From Methylocystis sp. Sn-Cys (GTDB taxonomy: Bacteria > Pseudomonadota > Alphaproteobacteria > Rhizobiales > Beijerinckiaceae): a DNA stretch of 64,000 nucleotides. The stretch covers positions 372,001 through 436,000 of the forward strand of contig NZ_JAERVJ010000002.1 of assembly GCF_016745395.1 (NCBI RefSeq), given 5' to 3'. Of the stretch, positions 28,220-37,187 are shown one piece after another. Below the pieces are notes generated by a model. It was not told where the DNA came from, did not search any database, and was given only the letters and a program-made list of their open reading frames with translations. Numbering within the stretch: position 1 is the stretch's first letter; each line of letters begins with the position of its first letter. Position numbers and translations under genes: made by a program.

Positions 28220-29113
28220 CTAGGCCATCGGCGACGCCGCATCCTCCGGCGCATCGTCGTCCTTCAGCCGCGAGAGCGCGCGGCGCAGCTTCGTCAGGGC
28301 GCGGCTTTCGATCTGGCGCACGCGCTCCTTCGAGATGCCCAGCTTGTCGCCCAGCGTTTCGAGGGTCACGAGATTTTCGGTCAGACGGCGCTCCTGCACG
28401 ATCCGCAGCTCACGCTCCGAGAGGATCGCGAGCGCATCGCGCAGCCAGCGGGCGCGGCGGTCCGAGTCGAGCGTCTGCTCGACCACCTCGTCGGGGAGCG
28501 GCGCGTCGTCGACAAGGAAATCCATGCGCTGAGCGGAGCCCGCCGACTCGTCGTCGACGAGCTGCGCATTGAGCGACACGTCGGAGCCGGAGAGACGCGA
28601 GTCCATCATCTCGACATCGGCGACCGACACGCCCAGCGTCTCGGCGATGCTCTCATAGGCGTCGCCCGCCGTGGCGGCTCCCGGCTCCCGCGACAGGCGG
28701 GCGCGCAGGCGGCGCAGGTTGAAGAAGAGCGCCTTCTGCGTCGAACTCGTGCCGCCGCGCACGATCGACCAATTGCGCAGGACATAGTCCTGGATCGAGG
28801 CGCGGATCCACCATGTGGCGTAGGTCGAGAAGCGCACGTCGCGCTCCGGCGCGAAACGCGCGGCCGCTTCGAGAAGCCCGACATGGCCTTCCTGCACCAG
28901 ATCGGCGATCGGCAGGCCGTAGTGGCGGAATTTCGCCGAAATGGCGATGACGAGCCGCATATGGGCGGCTGTGAGCTTGTGCAGCGCCACGGGGTCCCCA
29001 TGGTCGCGCCAGGCGACCGCGAGCCCCCTCTCCTCTTCCCTTTCGAGGAATGGGGCGTCCGCCGCCGCCTTCATAAGTTCTCTGCCAAGACCGGGAAGAT
29101 ACGCCATGGTCAA
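28220..29113 (-). CDS. rpoH: RpoH-type alternative sigma factor
   Basis: Heat-shock type sigma factor of 297 residues that directs RNA polymerase to stress promoters. The RpoH box QKALFFNLRRLR is at 126-137. Region 2 has ADLVQEGHVGLLEAAARF and FSTYATWWIRASIQDYVLRN, region 4 LGDKLGISKERVRQIE. Alphaproteobacteria often carry two or three rpoH paralogs; sequence details such as the acidic linker (SGSDVSLNAQLVDDE) do not settle which one this is. Confidence 0.92.
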   Translation of the reverse strand: MTMAYLPGLGRELMKAAADAPFLEREEERGLAVAWRDHGDPVALHKLTAAHMRLVIAISAKFRHYGLPIADLVQEGHVGLLEAAARFAPERDVRFSTYATWWIRASIQDYVLRNWSIVRGGTSSTQKALFFNLRRLRARLSREPGAATAGDAYESIAETLGVSVADVEMMDSRLSGSDVSLNAQLVDDESAGSAQRMDFLVDDAPLPDEVVEQTLDSDRRARWLRDALAILSERELRIVQERRLTENLVTLETLGDKLGISKERVRQIESRALTKLRRALSRLKDDDAPEDAASPMA

Positions 29114-29226
29114 ATCTCCACAGCGCGCTATCTCTCGGGCATCATTTCGCGAGATATCCGCGCATTTTGAACAACTCTAGGCGTTCAACACGCGGCGCCC
29201 CGGTCCTGTTCCCCCAGGAGCGGCGA

Positions 29227-30696
29227 TCACTCCGTTACGATTTTGTAACGTTCTCCGGCCACAACCGGCTCGCTTTCGTCCAAACCATTGAGCAATCTGA
29301 AATATTCGAGCGGGCGGTTGGGCGTCGTCATCCGCGCCGCAAGGCTTTCCGCCGTATCCGCGGTCCCGGCCGTGACGATGGAGAGCTTGAGCCCATGCGC
29401 CTCGCGCGCCTCCTCCGGCGTGATCCGCCGGAAAGTCGCAATCGAGTCCATGAATTCCTTCTCCGCCTGGTCGGTGAGAGCCCTGGCGGCGAATATCAAG
29501 CGGTAGAGATATTCGCCGGATTGGATCACGGCGAGGCGGAAGTTCCACTCCCCGGCGCGCGCCACGGCGGTGACCGCCGGCAGGCCGTTGACGTCGATCT
29601 TCCGCACGCTGGACGGCAGCAGACCATCCACCCAGCCGGACGCCACATAGGCCTCTAAGCTCTCGGATGGCGGATTACGGACCGTATCGAGCCGCAGCGC
29701 CTCATTATCGGCCTGCCGGACGCCGAAGACCGCCTCGCTGGAATTCTCCAGCAGGAAGCCCTCGGGCGCCGCAAAGGCGAAGCGCAGGCGCGGATGGGTG
29801 AATTTCCGATCTCGGACGAAGCCCTCCATCGGATCGTCGCCGAAAGCCACGCCGTTGATCGCCGCGAGATAGCCGGCCCGGTCGCGGTTCCCGATGCCCG
29901 GCGCGCCGATCTGTCGGGCGACTGTAATGGCGCGCGTCACGCGCTCGGGGGTGGAAGGGTGGGTCGAAGTGATGTCGAAGCCGGAATCTTTCCGCTTCCC
30001 GTAAAGCGCCGCGCGCAGCTCGGACGAGCGGCCGAGCGCCGTCAGGAAGCGCGCCGCGCCGTAAGGGTCGAAGCCCGCCCGGGCGATCACCCTGACGCCG
30101 GTTTCGTCGGCGTCGATCTCCTGCTGGCGGGAGAAGCTCGCCACCGACAGGCGCTGCTTCGAGCGCTCTTCCTCGCCCTTTTGCCGGCTCTGGATCACGG
30201 TCGCCGCCTGTGAGATCAGCGCCGCCTCGCGCTCCTTTTCGGCGCGCAGCGCGCTGTGGCGCAGCGTGACATGGCCGATTTCATGCGCCATGACCGCCGC
30301 CGCCTCGGAGGCGTCGCCGGCAAGCGCCAGGAGCCCGCGCGTGACGTAAAGATTGCCCGAGGGCAGCGCGAAGGCGTTGACGACCGGCGTGTTGAGGATC
30401 GTCACCTTATAGGCGGTCTGACCGGGCGTCTCGCTGGCCTGCGCGAGCTTGACGAGAATATCGTTGAGATAATGTTCGGCGGCGACGGCCTGATATTCGC
30501 CGCCAAATTGCGCGAGCAGCTCCTTGTGCTGGACCGAGGAGCGGTTATCCGTCTTGGAGAGCGCCGGCCGCGTGGGCGGGGTCGGCGTGGGCCCGAAGAG
30601 CTGGCCCTGCCGCTCGAGCTCGGCGCAATTGGCGAGCGCGACCGCGCAAGCGACGGCCAGGGCCGCCCGCCTCAGGAGGTCACGGCGTCGCGTCAA
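29227..30696 (-). CDS. M48-family metallopeptidase, secreted
   Basis: Zinc metallopeptidase of the BepA/LoiP-like M48 group, active in periplasmic protein quality control. The zinc motif is HEIGH at 138-142, with the third ligand expected in EIDADETGVRV. The C-terminal part (about 350-489) contains a region like the SH3/LysM-type tail of some members (DTAESLAARMTTPNRPLEYF). The start is TTG at 30696, 17 bases inside the 3' end of the upstream gene. A longer frame from 30753 would overlap it by 74 bases and place 19 basic residues before the signal. The signal ends at AVALANC, a poor lipobox, so lipidation is uncertain. Confidence 0.82.
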   Translation of the reverse strand: MTRRRDLLRRAALAVACAVALANCAELERQGQLFGPTPTPPTRPALSKTDNRSSVQHKELLAQFGGEYQAVAAEHYLNDILVKLAQASETPGQTAYKVTILNTPVVNAFALPSGNLYVTRGLLALAGDASEAAAVMAHEIGHVTLRHSALRAEKEREAALISQAATVIQSRQKGEEERSKQRLSVASFSRQQEIDADETGVRVIARAGFDPYGAARFLTALGRSSELRAALYGKRKDSGFDITSTHPSTPERVTRAITVARQIGAPGIGNRDRAGYLAAINGVAFGDDPMEGFVRDRKFTHPRLRFAFAAPEGFLLENSSEAVFGVRQADNEALRLDTVRNPPSESLEAYVASGWVDGLLPSSVRKIDVNGLPAVTAVARAGEWNFRLAVIQSGEYLYRLIFAARALTDQAEKEFMDSIATFRRITPEEAREAHGLKLSIVTAGTADTAESLAARMTTPNRPLEYFRLLNGLDESEPVVAGERYKIVTE

Positions 30697-31558
30697 GGAT
30701 TTCGATCTCGGCGGGCGTTGAAATCGCCATACGCGGCCCAAAGCCTGTCTCAATAAGTCCTCGCACGCGCGCCCGCCGCCCGATCAGCTTTGGGGGTTCG
30801 ATTCCCGATGCGGCAAGAATAGCCAAATCGCGCCGCGAAATCACGACCGAGAAATCGTCGAACCGTTTTTTACTGAAATTCAAATAGATAGCGCCAGCAC
30901 TTTGGCCGACGCCGTGGATTTTGCCCTCGACGATCGCCATTCCCTTGCGGTGCAGCAACGCCGCGCCGCTCTCTTTGGCGCCGGCGTCGATCGGGCGCAT
31001 CTCCGGATCGGCCCAGAGACCTCGCGATGCATCGCGCGCCGGGGCCTCGGCCGTAAGATAAGCCCGAGCGCAGGGCGCGGCGGGCGGATCGGGCCGGAAA
31101 CGCGCGAGGCCCTCCTCCAGCAGCGCCGCCCCGACCGAGACGAGCGGCGCCTCGGCCCCTGCCCCGCTCGCGGCGAAGACCCGGGCTGGAAAGCGGCCCC
31201 AGCGATCCGCCGCGCCGGCAAAGGCGCCGAGAAAGATGTCTTTGCCGGTGAGCCATTCTGATAGCCGCTTATGCGCCGCGGCGCGACGCGCGCGGACGTC
31301 CTTGGCGGGCGGCCCCGGGAATTCGAGCCCTGCGAGCGCGGCGCGGCGGCCGTCGTCGAGGAGAAGGTCGAAGTCCTCGTCGACCAAAGCGACGGTTGCG
31401 GGCGTCGCGTTTTCGAGCGAGCAGGCGCCGGATTCGGGGGCCGGCGGGAGCGCCCAGGCGCGCGGCACAAGAAAAACGACGCAGAACGCCGCCGCCGCGC
31501 ATGGCGGAGAAAAGGCGAAGCGGCGACGGCCGCTGACGTTCTGTTTCATAAGCCTCAT
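30680..31558 (-). CDS. Secreted staphylococcal-nuclease-like protein
   Basis: A 292-residue protein with a signal peptide cleaved near residue 37 (RAWA). The next 150 residues have the outline of an SNase/thermonuclease fold: VDEDFDLLLDDGRRAALAGLEFPGP, LSEWLTGKDIFLGAF, RWGRFPARVFAA, and LVSVGAALLEEGLARFRP. The usual catalytic Arg-Glu-Arg set is not cleanly visible, so it may not be an active nuclease. The C-terminal third forms a second small beta domain. It overlaps the peptidase gene, suggesting a shared transcript. Confidence 0.7.
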   Translation of the reverse strand: MRLMKQNVSGRRRFAFSPPCAAAAFCVVFLVPRAWALPPAPESGACSLENATPATVALVDEDFDLLLDDGRRAALAGLEFPGPPAKDVRARRAAAHKRLSEWLTGKDIFLGAFAGAADRWGRFPARVFAASGAGAEAPLVSVGAALLEEGLARFRPDPPAAPCARAYLTAEAPARDASRGLWADPEMRPIDAGAKESGAALLHRKGMAIVEGKIHGVGQSAGAIYLNFSKKRFDDFSVVISRRDLAILAASGIEPPKLIGRRARVRGLIETGFGPRMAISTPAEIEILDATP

Positions 31559-31691
31559 GGCGCCAGATTAGCTTACGCTCGAACAACGGCAACGCCCGCC
31601 GCAATTACGCCCAAAGAGGGTCTATGATGCGGCGCCAGAAAGCCAGCTCCGCCGGCTTTCAGCGCGGCCGTTTCACCCCCATATCTCGCCC

Positions 31692-32708
31692 ATGATCTCT
31701 CGCATCGCCCTTTTCGCCGTCCTCTTTCTCAGCGCGGGCGCCGCGCGCGCCTATGATCCCTTTGGGCCGGCGCGGCCGGAGTCGGACCTCACCCTTGCGC
31801 AGGGCTACAACCGCCCGCCCGCCGACATCGATCTGCCGCCCGGCGAGATCGACACTGGCGCCGCCGAGCCAGGCTCGCTGGTTACGCGGATCGATCGGCT
31901 CGAACGCGACATTCGCCGCCTGACCGGCCAAAACGAAGAGCTGCAGCACAAGGTGCAATTGCTGGAGGAGCAACTACGCGCCGCCAAGGAGGCCGCGCCG
32001 CGTCCCGCCGACCCCACCGCAACGCATCCCGCCGCCGCGCTCCCGCCCGTCGCCGGGGCGCCGAGCCCGGCGACGACAGGCATGCGCCGCAGCGACGCTT
32101 TCGATCCGGCGAATGATCCTTCTGCGCCCGGCGCGCCCAAGCCGCTCGGGACGACCACGCCTTCCGCGCCCCTCGCCAATCCGCCAAAGACCGTGGCGGG
32201 CTCGGTCAGCAGCGCGCCGCCGGTGCGCGAAGCCGGGCAGCCGCTCGACATCGCCCATGGGCGCCTCGTCGGCGACCAGCCCTCGACCTTGCCCGAAATC
32301 GCGCCCGCTCCCCCGGCCGCCCCACCCGGCCCCAAGGAGGAATATGAAGAGGCGGTGGCGACGCTCAAGGCCGGCAAGTTCGAAGCGGCGGAGAAATCGC
32401 TGGAATCTTTTCTCTCCAAAAACCCCAAGAGCAAATTCGCCCCTGCGGCGACCTTCAATCTCGGGGAGAGCTTCTTCCTGCGCGGACGCCATCGTGAGGC
32501 GGCCGAGAAATATCTCGAGATTTCGCAGAAATATGGGCAGTCGGCGCAGGCGCCGGACGCTCTGCTGCGGCTCGGCCAATCGCTCGGCGCCATGGGCGCG
32601 AAGGAACAGGCTTGCGCCTCCTTCGGCGAGATCGGCATGAAATATCCGGGCTCGGCGCCGCGCATTCGAGACGCGGCGCAGCGGGAAAGCAAGAAGCTGC
32701 AATGCTGA
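31692..32708 (+). CDS. cpoB: Tol-Pal cell division coordinator CpoB (YbgF)
   Basis: Periplasmic protein that links the Tol-Pal machine with peptidoglycan synthesis at the septum, 338 residues. Signal peptide 1-20; a trimerising coiled coil at about 65-95 (RIDRLERDIRRLTGQNEELQ); a long Pro/Ala-rich linker; then tetratricopeptide repeats from about 215 (EEYEEAVATLKAGKFEAAEK). The final TPR contains YPGSAPRIRDAAQRESKKL. In most Proteobacteria it directly follows pal; here pal is 11 kb away, while tilS, ftsH and glmM still follow. Confidence 0.94.
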   Translation: MISRIALFAVLFLSAGAARAYDPFGPARPESDLTLAQGYNRPPADIDLPPGEIDTGAAEPGSLVTRIDRLERDIRRLTGQNEELQHKVQLLEEQLRAAKEAAPRPADPTATHPAAALPPVAGAPSPATTGMRRSDAFDPANDPSAPGAPKPLGTTTPSAPLANPPKTVAGSVSSAPPVREAGQPLDIAHGRLVGDQPSTLPEIAPAPPAAPPGPKEEYEEAVATLKAGKFEAAEKSLESFLSKNPKSKFAPAATFNLGESFFLRGRHREAAEKYLEISQKYGQSAQAPDALLRLGQSLGAMGAKEQACASFGEIGMKYPGSAPRIRDAAQRESKKLQC

Positions 32709-32721
32709 CGCGCGGCCGCCC

Positions 32722-33705
32722 TTGACCTTGGATAAAGCTGCCGGCGCCTTCGCGCTGCTGGCGCCCTATGAGAGGCTGCTGCTCGCCGTGTCCGGAGGGC
32801 CGGATTCCATCGCGCTGATGCTGCTGTGCGCGCAATGGCCGGAGCGCGCGTCCCATGAGATTGCAGTGGCGACGGTCGACCACGGCCTTCGCGCCGACGC
32901 CCGCGCGGAAGCCGAACAGGTTGGCGAATGGGCCCGGACTCTCGGCTTTGCGCATCATCTCTTGAGCTGGGAGGGCGAAAAGCCCCAGACCCGCATTCAG
33001 GAGCGCGCCAGAGCCGCGCGCTACGCCCTGCTCGCCGATTGCGCCAAGACCGTCAGCGCCGGCGCCATTGTGACGGCGCATCACGCCGACGACCAAGCGG
33101 AAACGATTTTGTTTCGCCTGACGCGCGGCTCGGGCGTCTCGGGACTGGCGGGGATGGCGCCGCGATCGAACACGCATGGCGCCCCGCTTCTGCGCCCGCT
33201 ACTGGGCTTTACCAAGTCCGAGCTGGTCGAGATATGCGAGAACGCCGGCCATCGCTTTTTCTCCGATCCCTCGAACGCCAACGAAGCCTACACCCGCGCC
33301 CGGCTGCGCAAGCTCATGCCGCTGCTTGCGGAACAGGGGCTCGATCGGACGGCGCTTCTGCGCCTGGGCGAACGCGCCGCCCGCGCCGAGGCCGCGCTCG
33401 CCTCCTGCGCCGCCGCCGCTCATGAGCGCGCGCTCACGGAAACTGCCCCGGCGCTCGCCGGTTTCGATGCGGGCGCTCTCACGGCGCTGCCGCTCGACAT
33501 CCTGCAACGCCTCCTGGCGCGCGAGATCGCAAGGCTCGCGCCGCAGGCGCAACTACGCCTCGACAGGCTGGAGCGGGCGGCCGATCGGCTCTCCCGGGCG
33601 CTTCGCGAAAAGGCGCCACTTCGGCTCACCATCGCCGATCTTCTGATCGAATCGGACGGTAACAACGTCACCTTGCGGCCGGCGCCGCCCAGGCGTTCCG
33701 CCTAG
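32722..33705 (+). CDS. tilS: tRNA(Ile)-lysidine synthetase
   Basis: Converts C34 of the CAU anticodon of tRNA-Ile to lysidine, so that it reads AUA; essential. The protein has 327 residues. The PP-loop is SGGPDS at 24-29, and HHADDQAETILFRLTRGSG is the second conserved motif. The second half is less conserved, as usual in Alphaproteobacteria. Start is TTG, 13 bp after cpoB. It forms an operon with cpoB and ftsH. Confidence 0.95.
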   Translation: MTLDKAAGAFALLAPYERLLLAVSGGPDSIALMLLCAQWPERASHEIAVATVDHGLRADARAEAEQVGEWARTLGFAHHLLSWEGEKPQTRIQERARAARYALLADCAKTVSAGAIVTAHHADDQAETILFRLTRGSGVSGLAGMAPRSNTHGAPLLRPLLGFTKSELVEICENAGHRFFSDPSNANEAYTRARLRKLMPLLAEQGLDRTALLRLGERAARAEAALASCAAAAHERALTETAPALAGFDAGALTALPLDILQRLLAREIARLAPQAQLRLDRLERAADRLSRALREKAPLRLTIADLLIESDGNNVTLRPAPPRRSA

Positions 33706-33847
33706 GCCGGAACCGTAAAGACGCTCGACCTTTACGGGGCCTCCCTTGGCAAGAAACATGGGCGCGCCTAGATTAATTCGAACTTGGGAAGCGCGTCCCT
33801 CTCGGGGGAATCCACCCGCGCGAGGCGCTCCCGTCACGGATAACCAA

Positions 33848-35767
33848 ATGAACGCAAACTTCAGGAACCTCGCCTTGTGGGCCATCATCGGCCTGCTGGT
33901 GGTGGCGCTCGTCATGCTGTTTCAGCAGCCCGGCCAGCGCACGCCGATCCGGGACATCTCCTTCAGCGAGCTGCTGACGCAGATCGATCAGGGCCGCGTT
34001 CATGACGTGACCATCGCCGGAAACGAGGTCGCGGGCCATTTCAACGACAATCGGCCCTTCACGACCTATATCCCGAACGAAGCCAACATCATTCCGCGCC
34101 TTCAGCAGCATAATGTCTCGATCAGCGCCAAGCCGCTTTCCGACGGCTCGAGCTGGTTGATGACGCTGCTGTTGAACGCGCTGCCCCTGGTCGCTTTCCT
34201 GGGCGTGTGGATTTTCCTCTCCCGCCAGATGCAAGGCGGCGCCGGCCGGGCCATGGGCTTCGGCAAATCCAAGGCCAAGCTCCTCACCGAGTCTCAGGGC
34301 CGCGTCACCTTCGAGGACGTCGCCGGCGTCGACGAGGCCAAGGAAGATTTGCAGGAGATCGTCGAGTTTCTGCGCGATCCGGGCAAGTTCCAGCGGCTCG
34401 GCGGACGCATCCCGCGCGGCGTGCTGCTCGTCGGCCCGCCCGGCACGGGTAAGACGCTGCTCGCCCGCGCCATCGCCGGCGAAGCGGGCGTGCCCTTCTT
34501 CTCGATCTCGGGCTCCGACTTCGTCGAAATGTTCGTGGGCGTCGGCGCGAGCCGCGTGCGCGACATGTTCGAGCAGGCCAAGAAAAACGCGCCCTGCATC
34601 ATCTTCGTCGACGAAATCGACGCGGTCGGCCGCCATCGCGGCGCCGGCCTTGGCGGCGGCAACGACGAGCGCGAGCAGACCTTGAACCAGTTGCTCGTCG
34701 AGATGGACGGCTTCGAGGCCAATGAGGGGATCATCCTCATCGCCGCCACCAACCGCCCGGACGTGCTCGACCCGGCGCTGATGCGTCCCGGCCGCTTCGA
34801 CCGCCAGATCCAGGTGCCGAACCCGGACTTCATCGGCCGCGAGAAGATCCTCAAGGTCCACGCCCGCAAGGTGCCGCTGGCGCCGGACGTCGACCTCAAG
34901 GTGGTGGCGCGCGGCACGCCGGGCTTCTCGGGCGCCGATCTCATGAACCTCGTCAACGAGGCGGCGCTGCTTGCGGCGCGGCGCTCGAAGCGCATCGTCA
35001 CGAACCAGGAGTTCGAGGACGCGCGCGACAAGATCATGATGGGCGCGGAGCGCCGCACCCTGTCGATGACCGAGGAGGAGAAGAAGCTCACGGCCTATCA
35101 CGAGGGCGGCCATGCGCTGGTGCAGCTCACCGTTCCCGGCGCGATGCCGATCCACAAGGCGACGATCATCCCGCGCGGCCGTGCGCTGGGCATGGTGCAG
35201 GGCCTCCCCGAGCGCGATCAGGTCTCGCAGACCTTCGAGCAGCTTACGGCGATGCTGGCCATCGCCATGGGCGGCCGCGTGGCGGAGGAGCTGGTGTTCG
35301 GCCACGACAAGGTGACGTCGGGCGCGGCCTCGGACATTCAGCAGTGCACGCGAGTGGCGCGCGCGATGATCACGCAGCTCGGCTTCTCCGATAAGCTCGG
35401 CACGGTGGCTTACGCCGAGCCGCAGCAGGAGCAGTTCCTGGGCTATTCGCTCGGGCGCCAGCAGAGCCTGTCGGAGCAGACGCAGCAGACGATCGACGCG
35501 GAAGTGCGGCGTCTGGTGCAGGAGGCTTACGACAAGGCGACGCAGATCATGACCGAGAAGCGCGCGCAGCTCGACATGCTGGCCAATGGCCTCTTGGAGT
35601 TCGAGACGCTGACGGGCGAGGAGATGAAGGGTCTACTCACCGGCAAGCGCCCCGTGCGCGAGGACACGAGCGCCCCGACGCCGCAGCCCCCGCGCGGCTC
35701 GGCTGTGCCCACGACCGGGCAGAAGCCGGAGCCGGATGTCGGCGGACTGTCGCCCAACCCGGTCTAA
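33848..35767 (+). CDS. ftsH: ATP-dependent zinc metalloprotease FtsH
   Basis: Membrane-bound AAA+ protease that degrades misfolded membrane proteins and regulators such as RpoH and LpxC, 639 residues. Two membrane helices flank a periplasmic domain at the N-terminus. Walker A is GPPGTGKT (196-203), Walker [12 protein letters not shown], and the second region of homology [20 protein letters not shown]. The zinc motif reads HEGGH (418-422), a variant of HEAGH common in this group. The start at 33848 gives the usual N-terminus. A duplicated terminator and a family B repeat follow. Confidence 0.97.
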   Translation: MNANFRNLALWAIIGLLVVALVMLFQQPGQRTPIRDISFSELLTQIDQGRVHDVTIAGNEVAGHFNDNRPFTTYIPNEANIIPRLQQHNVSISAKPLSDGSSWLMTLLLNALPLVAFLGVWIFLSRQMQGGAGRAMGFGKSKAKLLTESQGRVTFEDVAGVDEAKEDLQEIVEFLRDPGKFQRLGGRIPRGVLLVGPPGTGKTLLARAIAGEAGVPFFSISGSDFVEMFVGVGASRVRDMFEQAKKNAPCIIFVDEIDAVGRHRGAGLGGGNDEREQTLNQLLVEMDGFEANEGIILIAATNRPDVLDPALMRPGRFDRQIQVPNPDFIGREKILKVHARKVPLAPDVDLKVVARGTPGFSGADLMNLVNEAALLAARRSKRIVTNQEFEDARDKIMMGAERRTLSMTEEEKKLTAYHEGGHALVQLTVPGAMPIHKATIIPRGRALGMVQGLPERDQVSQTFEQLTAMLAIAMGGRVAEELVFGHDKVTSGAASDIQQCTRVARAMITQLGFSDKLGTVAYAEPQQEQFLGYSLGRQQSLSEQTQQTIDAEVRRLVQEAYDKATQIMTEKRAQLDMLANGLLEFETLTGEEMKGLLTGKRPVREDTSAPTPQPPRGSAVPTTGQKPEPDVGGLSPNPV

Positions 35768-35775
35768 GATAAAAA

Positions 35776-35800
35776 GGCCCGGCGAGATTCTCGCCGGGCC
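35776..35800 (+). terminator. Hairpin after ftsH, first copy
   Basis: GGCCCGGCGA and TCGCCGGGCC form a 10-bp stem around GATTC, nine bases after the ftsH stop, preceded by five A and followed by TCTGAG rather than a T-run. The same stem recurs at 35972. Confidence 0.7.
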
Positions 35801-35816
35801 TCTGAGAAAGTGGCGG

Positions 35817-35961
35817 TGACGCCCCTCGCGCTTCGAGACGCCTGCTGCGCAGGCTCCTCAGCATGAGGGGCTTCTGCTTCTGCACCAAACACTTAGGCCT
35901 CATCCTGAGGAGCGAGCGACGCTCGCGTCTCGAAGGACGGGGCCGCCTCGGAGGTTTGTTA
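35817..35961 (+). repeat. Dispersed repeat family B, copy B3
   Basis: Same orientation as B1, about 145 bp. It lies exactly between the two near-identical terminator stems after ftsH (35776-35800 and 35972-35995). Confidence 0.85.
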
Positions 35962-35971
35962 ACAAACTGAG

Positions 35972-36000
35972 GGCCCGGCGAGACGTCGCCGGGCCTTTTC
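35972..36000 (+). terminator. Rho-independent terminator after ftsH, second copy
   Basis: The same 10-bp stem GGCCCGGCGA / TCGCCGGGCC as at 35776, here with a GACG loop and followed by TTTTCCTTT. This copy has the better T-run and is the likely functional one. Confidence 0.8.
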
Positions 36001-36083
36001 CTTTGAGCGCCGAAGTGTTCATACGAGATCCGCTCGATTAGTTCGGCGTCATCGCCGGACGCGCTGCAGTTTGGACATAGAAC

Positions 36084-36248
36084 TCCGTCATTGCGAGGAG
36101 GCGGAGCCGACGAAGCAATCCAGGGCCGCATCGCCGCCCCTGGATTGCTTCGCTTCGCTCGCAATGACGGGTTCCCCAGCGCTTTTGCCGGTCGGGCTTT
36201 TGCCCCCGGGAATGACAAGCGCCAGTGCGAGCTGTTCAAACGGAAATG
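36084..36248. repeat. Family A copy A3 plus family D fragment
   Basis: Palindrome at 36084-36169 opening CCGTCATTGCGAGGAGGCGG and closing CGCTCGCAATGACGG. A family D fragment with CGGTCGGGCTTTTGCC and TGTTCAAACGGAAA follows. The 250 bp between the ftsH terminator and the PilZ gene hold little else. Confidence 0.8.
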
Positions 36249-36251
36249 GCG

Positions 36252-36530
36252 TCAAACCCTTCCCGGCCGCAATGTCACGACATTGGCGAAGAAGCGGACG
36301 CCGATATCGCGCTCCTGCCGCCATACGGCGCGCGCCGTGCGCCGCTCTTCGGACTTGTCGATCACAAGATCGAAGACATCCGGGAGCGCAATCTGTTGGT
36401 CGCATTGCACGCGCGCGCCCCCCTCGCTGAGGTTGCGGACGACGCAGTCGAATGTCGATCGCTCGAAAAACTCGATCCGCCCTCCCAGCAAAGTGCGCCG
36501 TCGCAAAGATGTCCGCCGCTCTTCCATCAA
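36252..36530 (-). CDS. PilZ-domain protein
   Basis: A 92-residue single PilZ domain, predicted to bind cyclic di-GMP. The RxxxR part lies in EERRTSLRRRTLLGG and the D/NxSxxG part in VRNLSEGGARVQC. No output domain is attached, so it probably acts on a partner protein. An alternative start one codon later is equally likely. It separates ftsH from glmM together with the arsC-like gene. Confidence 0.88.
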   Translation of the reverse strand: MMEERRTSLRRRTLLGGRIEFFERSTFDCVVRNLSEGGARVQCDQQIALPDVFDLVIDKSEERRTARAVWRQERDIGVRFFANVVTLRPGRV

Positions 36531-36681
36531 TTCATCCTCTCAAATCACGAGTGGCCCAGAGTGAAACGAAGGCGGCCTCGTCGGAATCCGACAAAAAGAC
36601 GCCTACGTCACCTTAGCGGCTCCTCGGGAGGGAGAGAGCGAAAGACTTTCTTAACCCTAACGGCCCTTAACGATCCTTGGC

Positions 36682-37032
36682 TTACCCGATCAGCTCCTGC
36701 ACTGTCTCCGCCGGACGGCAGAGCGCCGCCCTCTCGCCGAAGAGGACAATCGGCCGCTCGATGAGGATCGGATTTTTCTCGATCGCGGCAAAAATCTCGT
36801 CCTCCGACACGGCAGGATTATCGAGGCCAAGCTCCTCATAAGGCGTTCCGCGCTTGCGGAGAATGTCGCGCACGCTCTTGCCCATGCGTTTCAGCAGCCC
36901 TTGCAAGGTCTTTCGATCCGGCGGCGTCTTGAGATATTCGACGACCTCGGGCTCGTGCCCGGCCTCGCGCAGAGCGGCGAGGACTTTGCGCGACGTGCCG
37001 CAGGAAGGGTTGTGGTAAATAACGACCCGCAT
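36682..37032 (-). CDS. arsC: ArsC-family arsenate reductase (glutaredoxin type)
   Basis: A 116-residue thioredoxin-fold protein. The catalytic cysteine is C11 in HNPSCGTSRK. The three arginine positions of true glutaredoxin-coupled arsenate reductases are plausibly R71-R75 region (ILRKRGTPYEELGL) and IERPIVLF near residue 92. No arsR or arsenite pump is adjacent, so a role in arsenic resistance is not certain; related YffB/Spx-like proteins share the fold. It is divergent from glmM. Confidence 0.88.
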   Translation of the reverse strand: MRVVIYHNPSCGTSRKVLAALREAGHEPEVVEYLKTPPDRKTLQGLLKRMGKSVRDILRKRGTPYEELGLDNPAVSEDEIFAAIEKNPILIERPIVLFGERAALCRPAETVQELIG

Positions 37033-37092
37033 TCAAGCATCCTTCTCGAAGTCAAGAGCGACCTAAATTTACCTGATGGTCCAAATTGTGGA

Positions 37093-37111
37093 ATACCGTT
37101 GAATACGGTAT
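37093..37111. promoter_or_regulatory. Short inverted repeat in the arsC-glmM divergent gap
   Basis: ATACCGT and ACGGTAT face each other over five bases (TGAAT), 77 bp before the glmM start. It may be an operator or a small hairpin in the leader. Weak evidence. Confidence 0.35.
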
Positions 37112-37187
37112 CGGGCAGAATGTTTTGGCCACATCGAAGCCCAACTTTGCGTGACCTTGTGCGCTTATCCCACGAAAAGGAATACAG

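Noticed and set aside
33773-35305. 510-codon open frame on the minus strand
   Set aside because: Antisense to ftsH, no recognisable motif.
36682-37032. Arsenic resistance operon
   Set aside because: Only the ArsC-like protein is present; no arsR, arsB/acr3 or arsH nearby.
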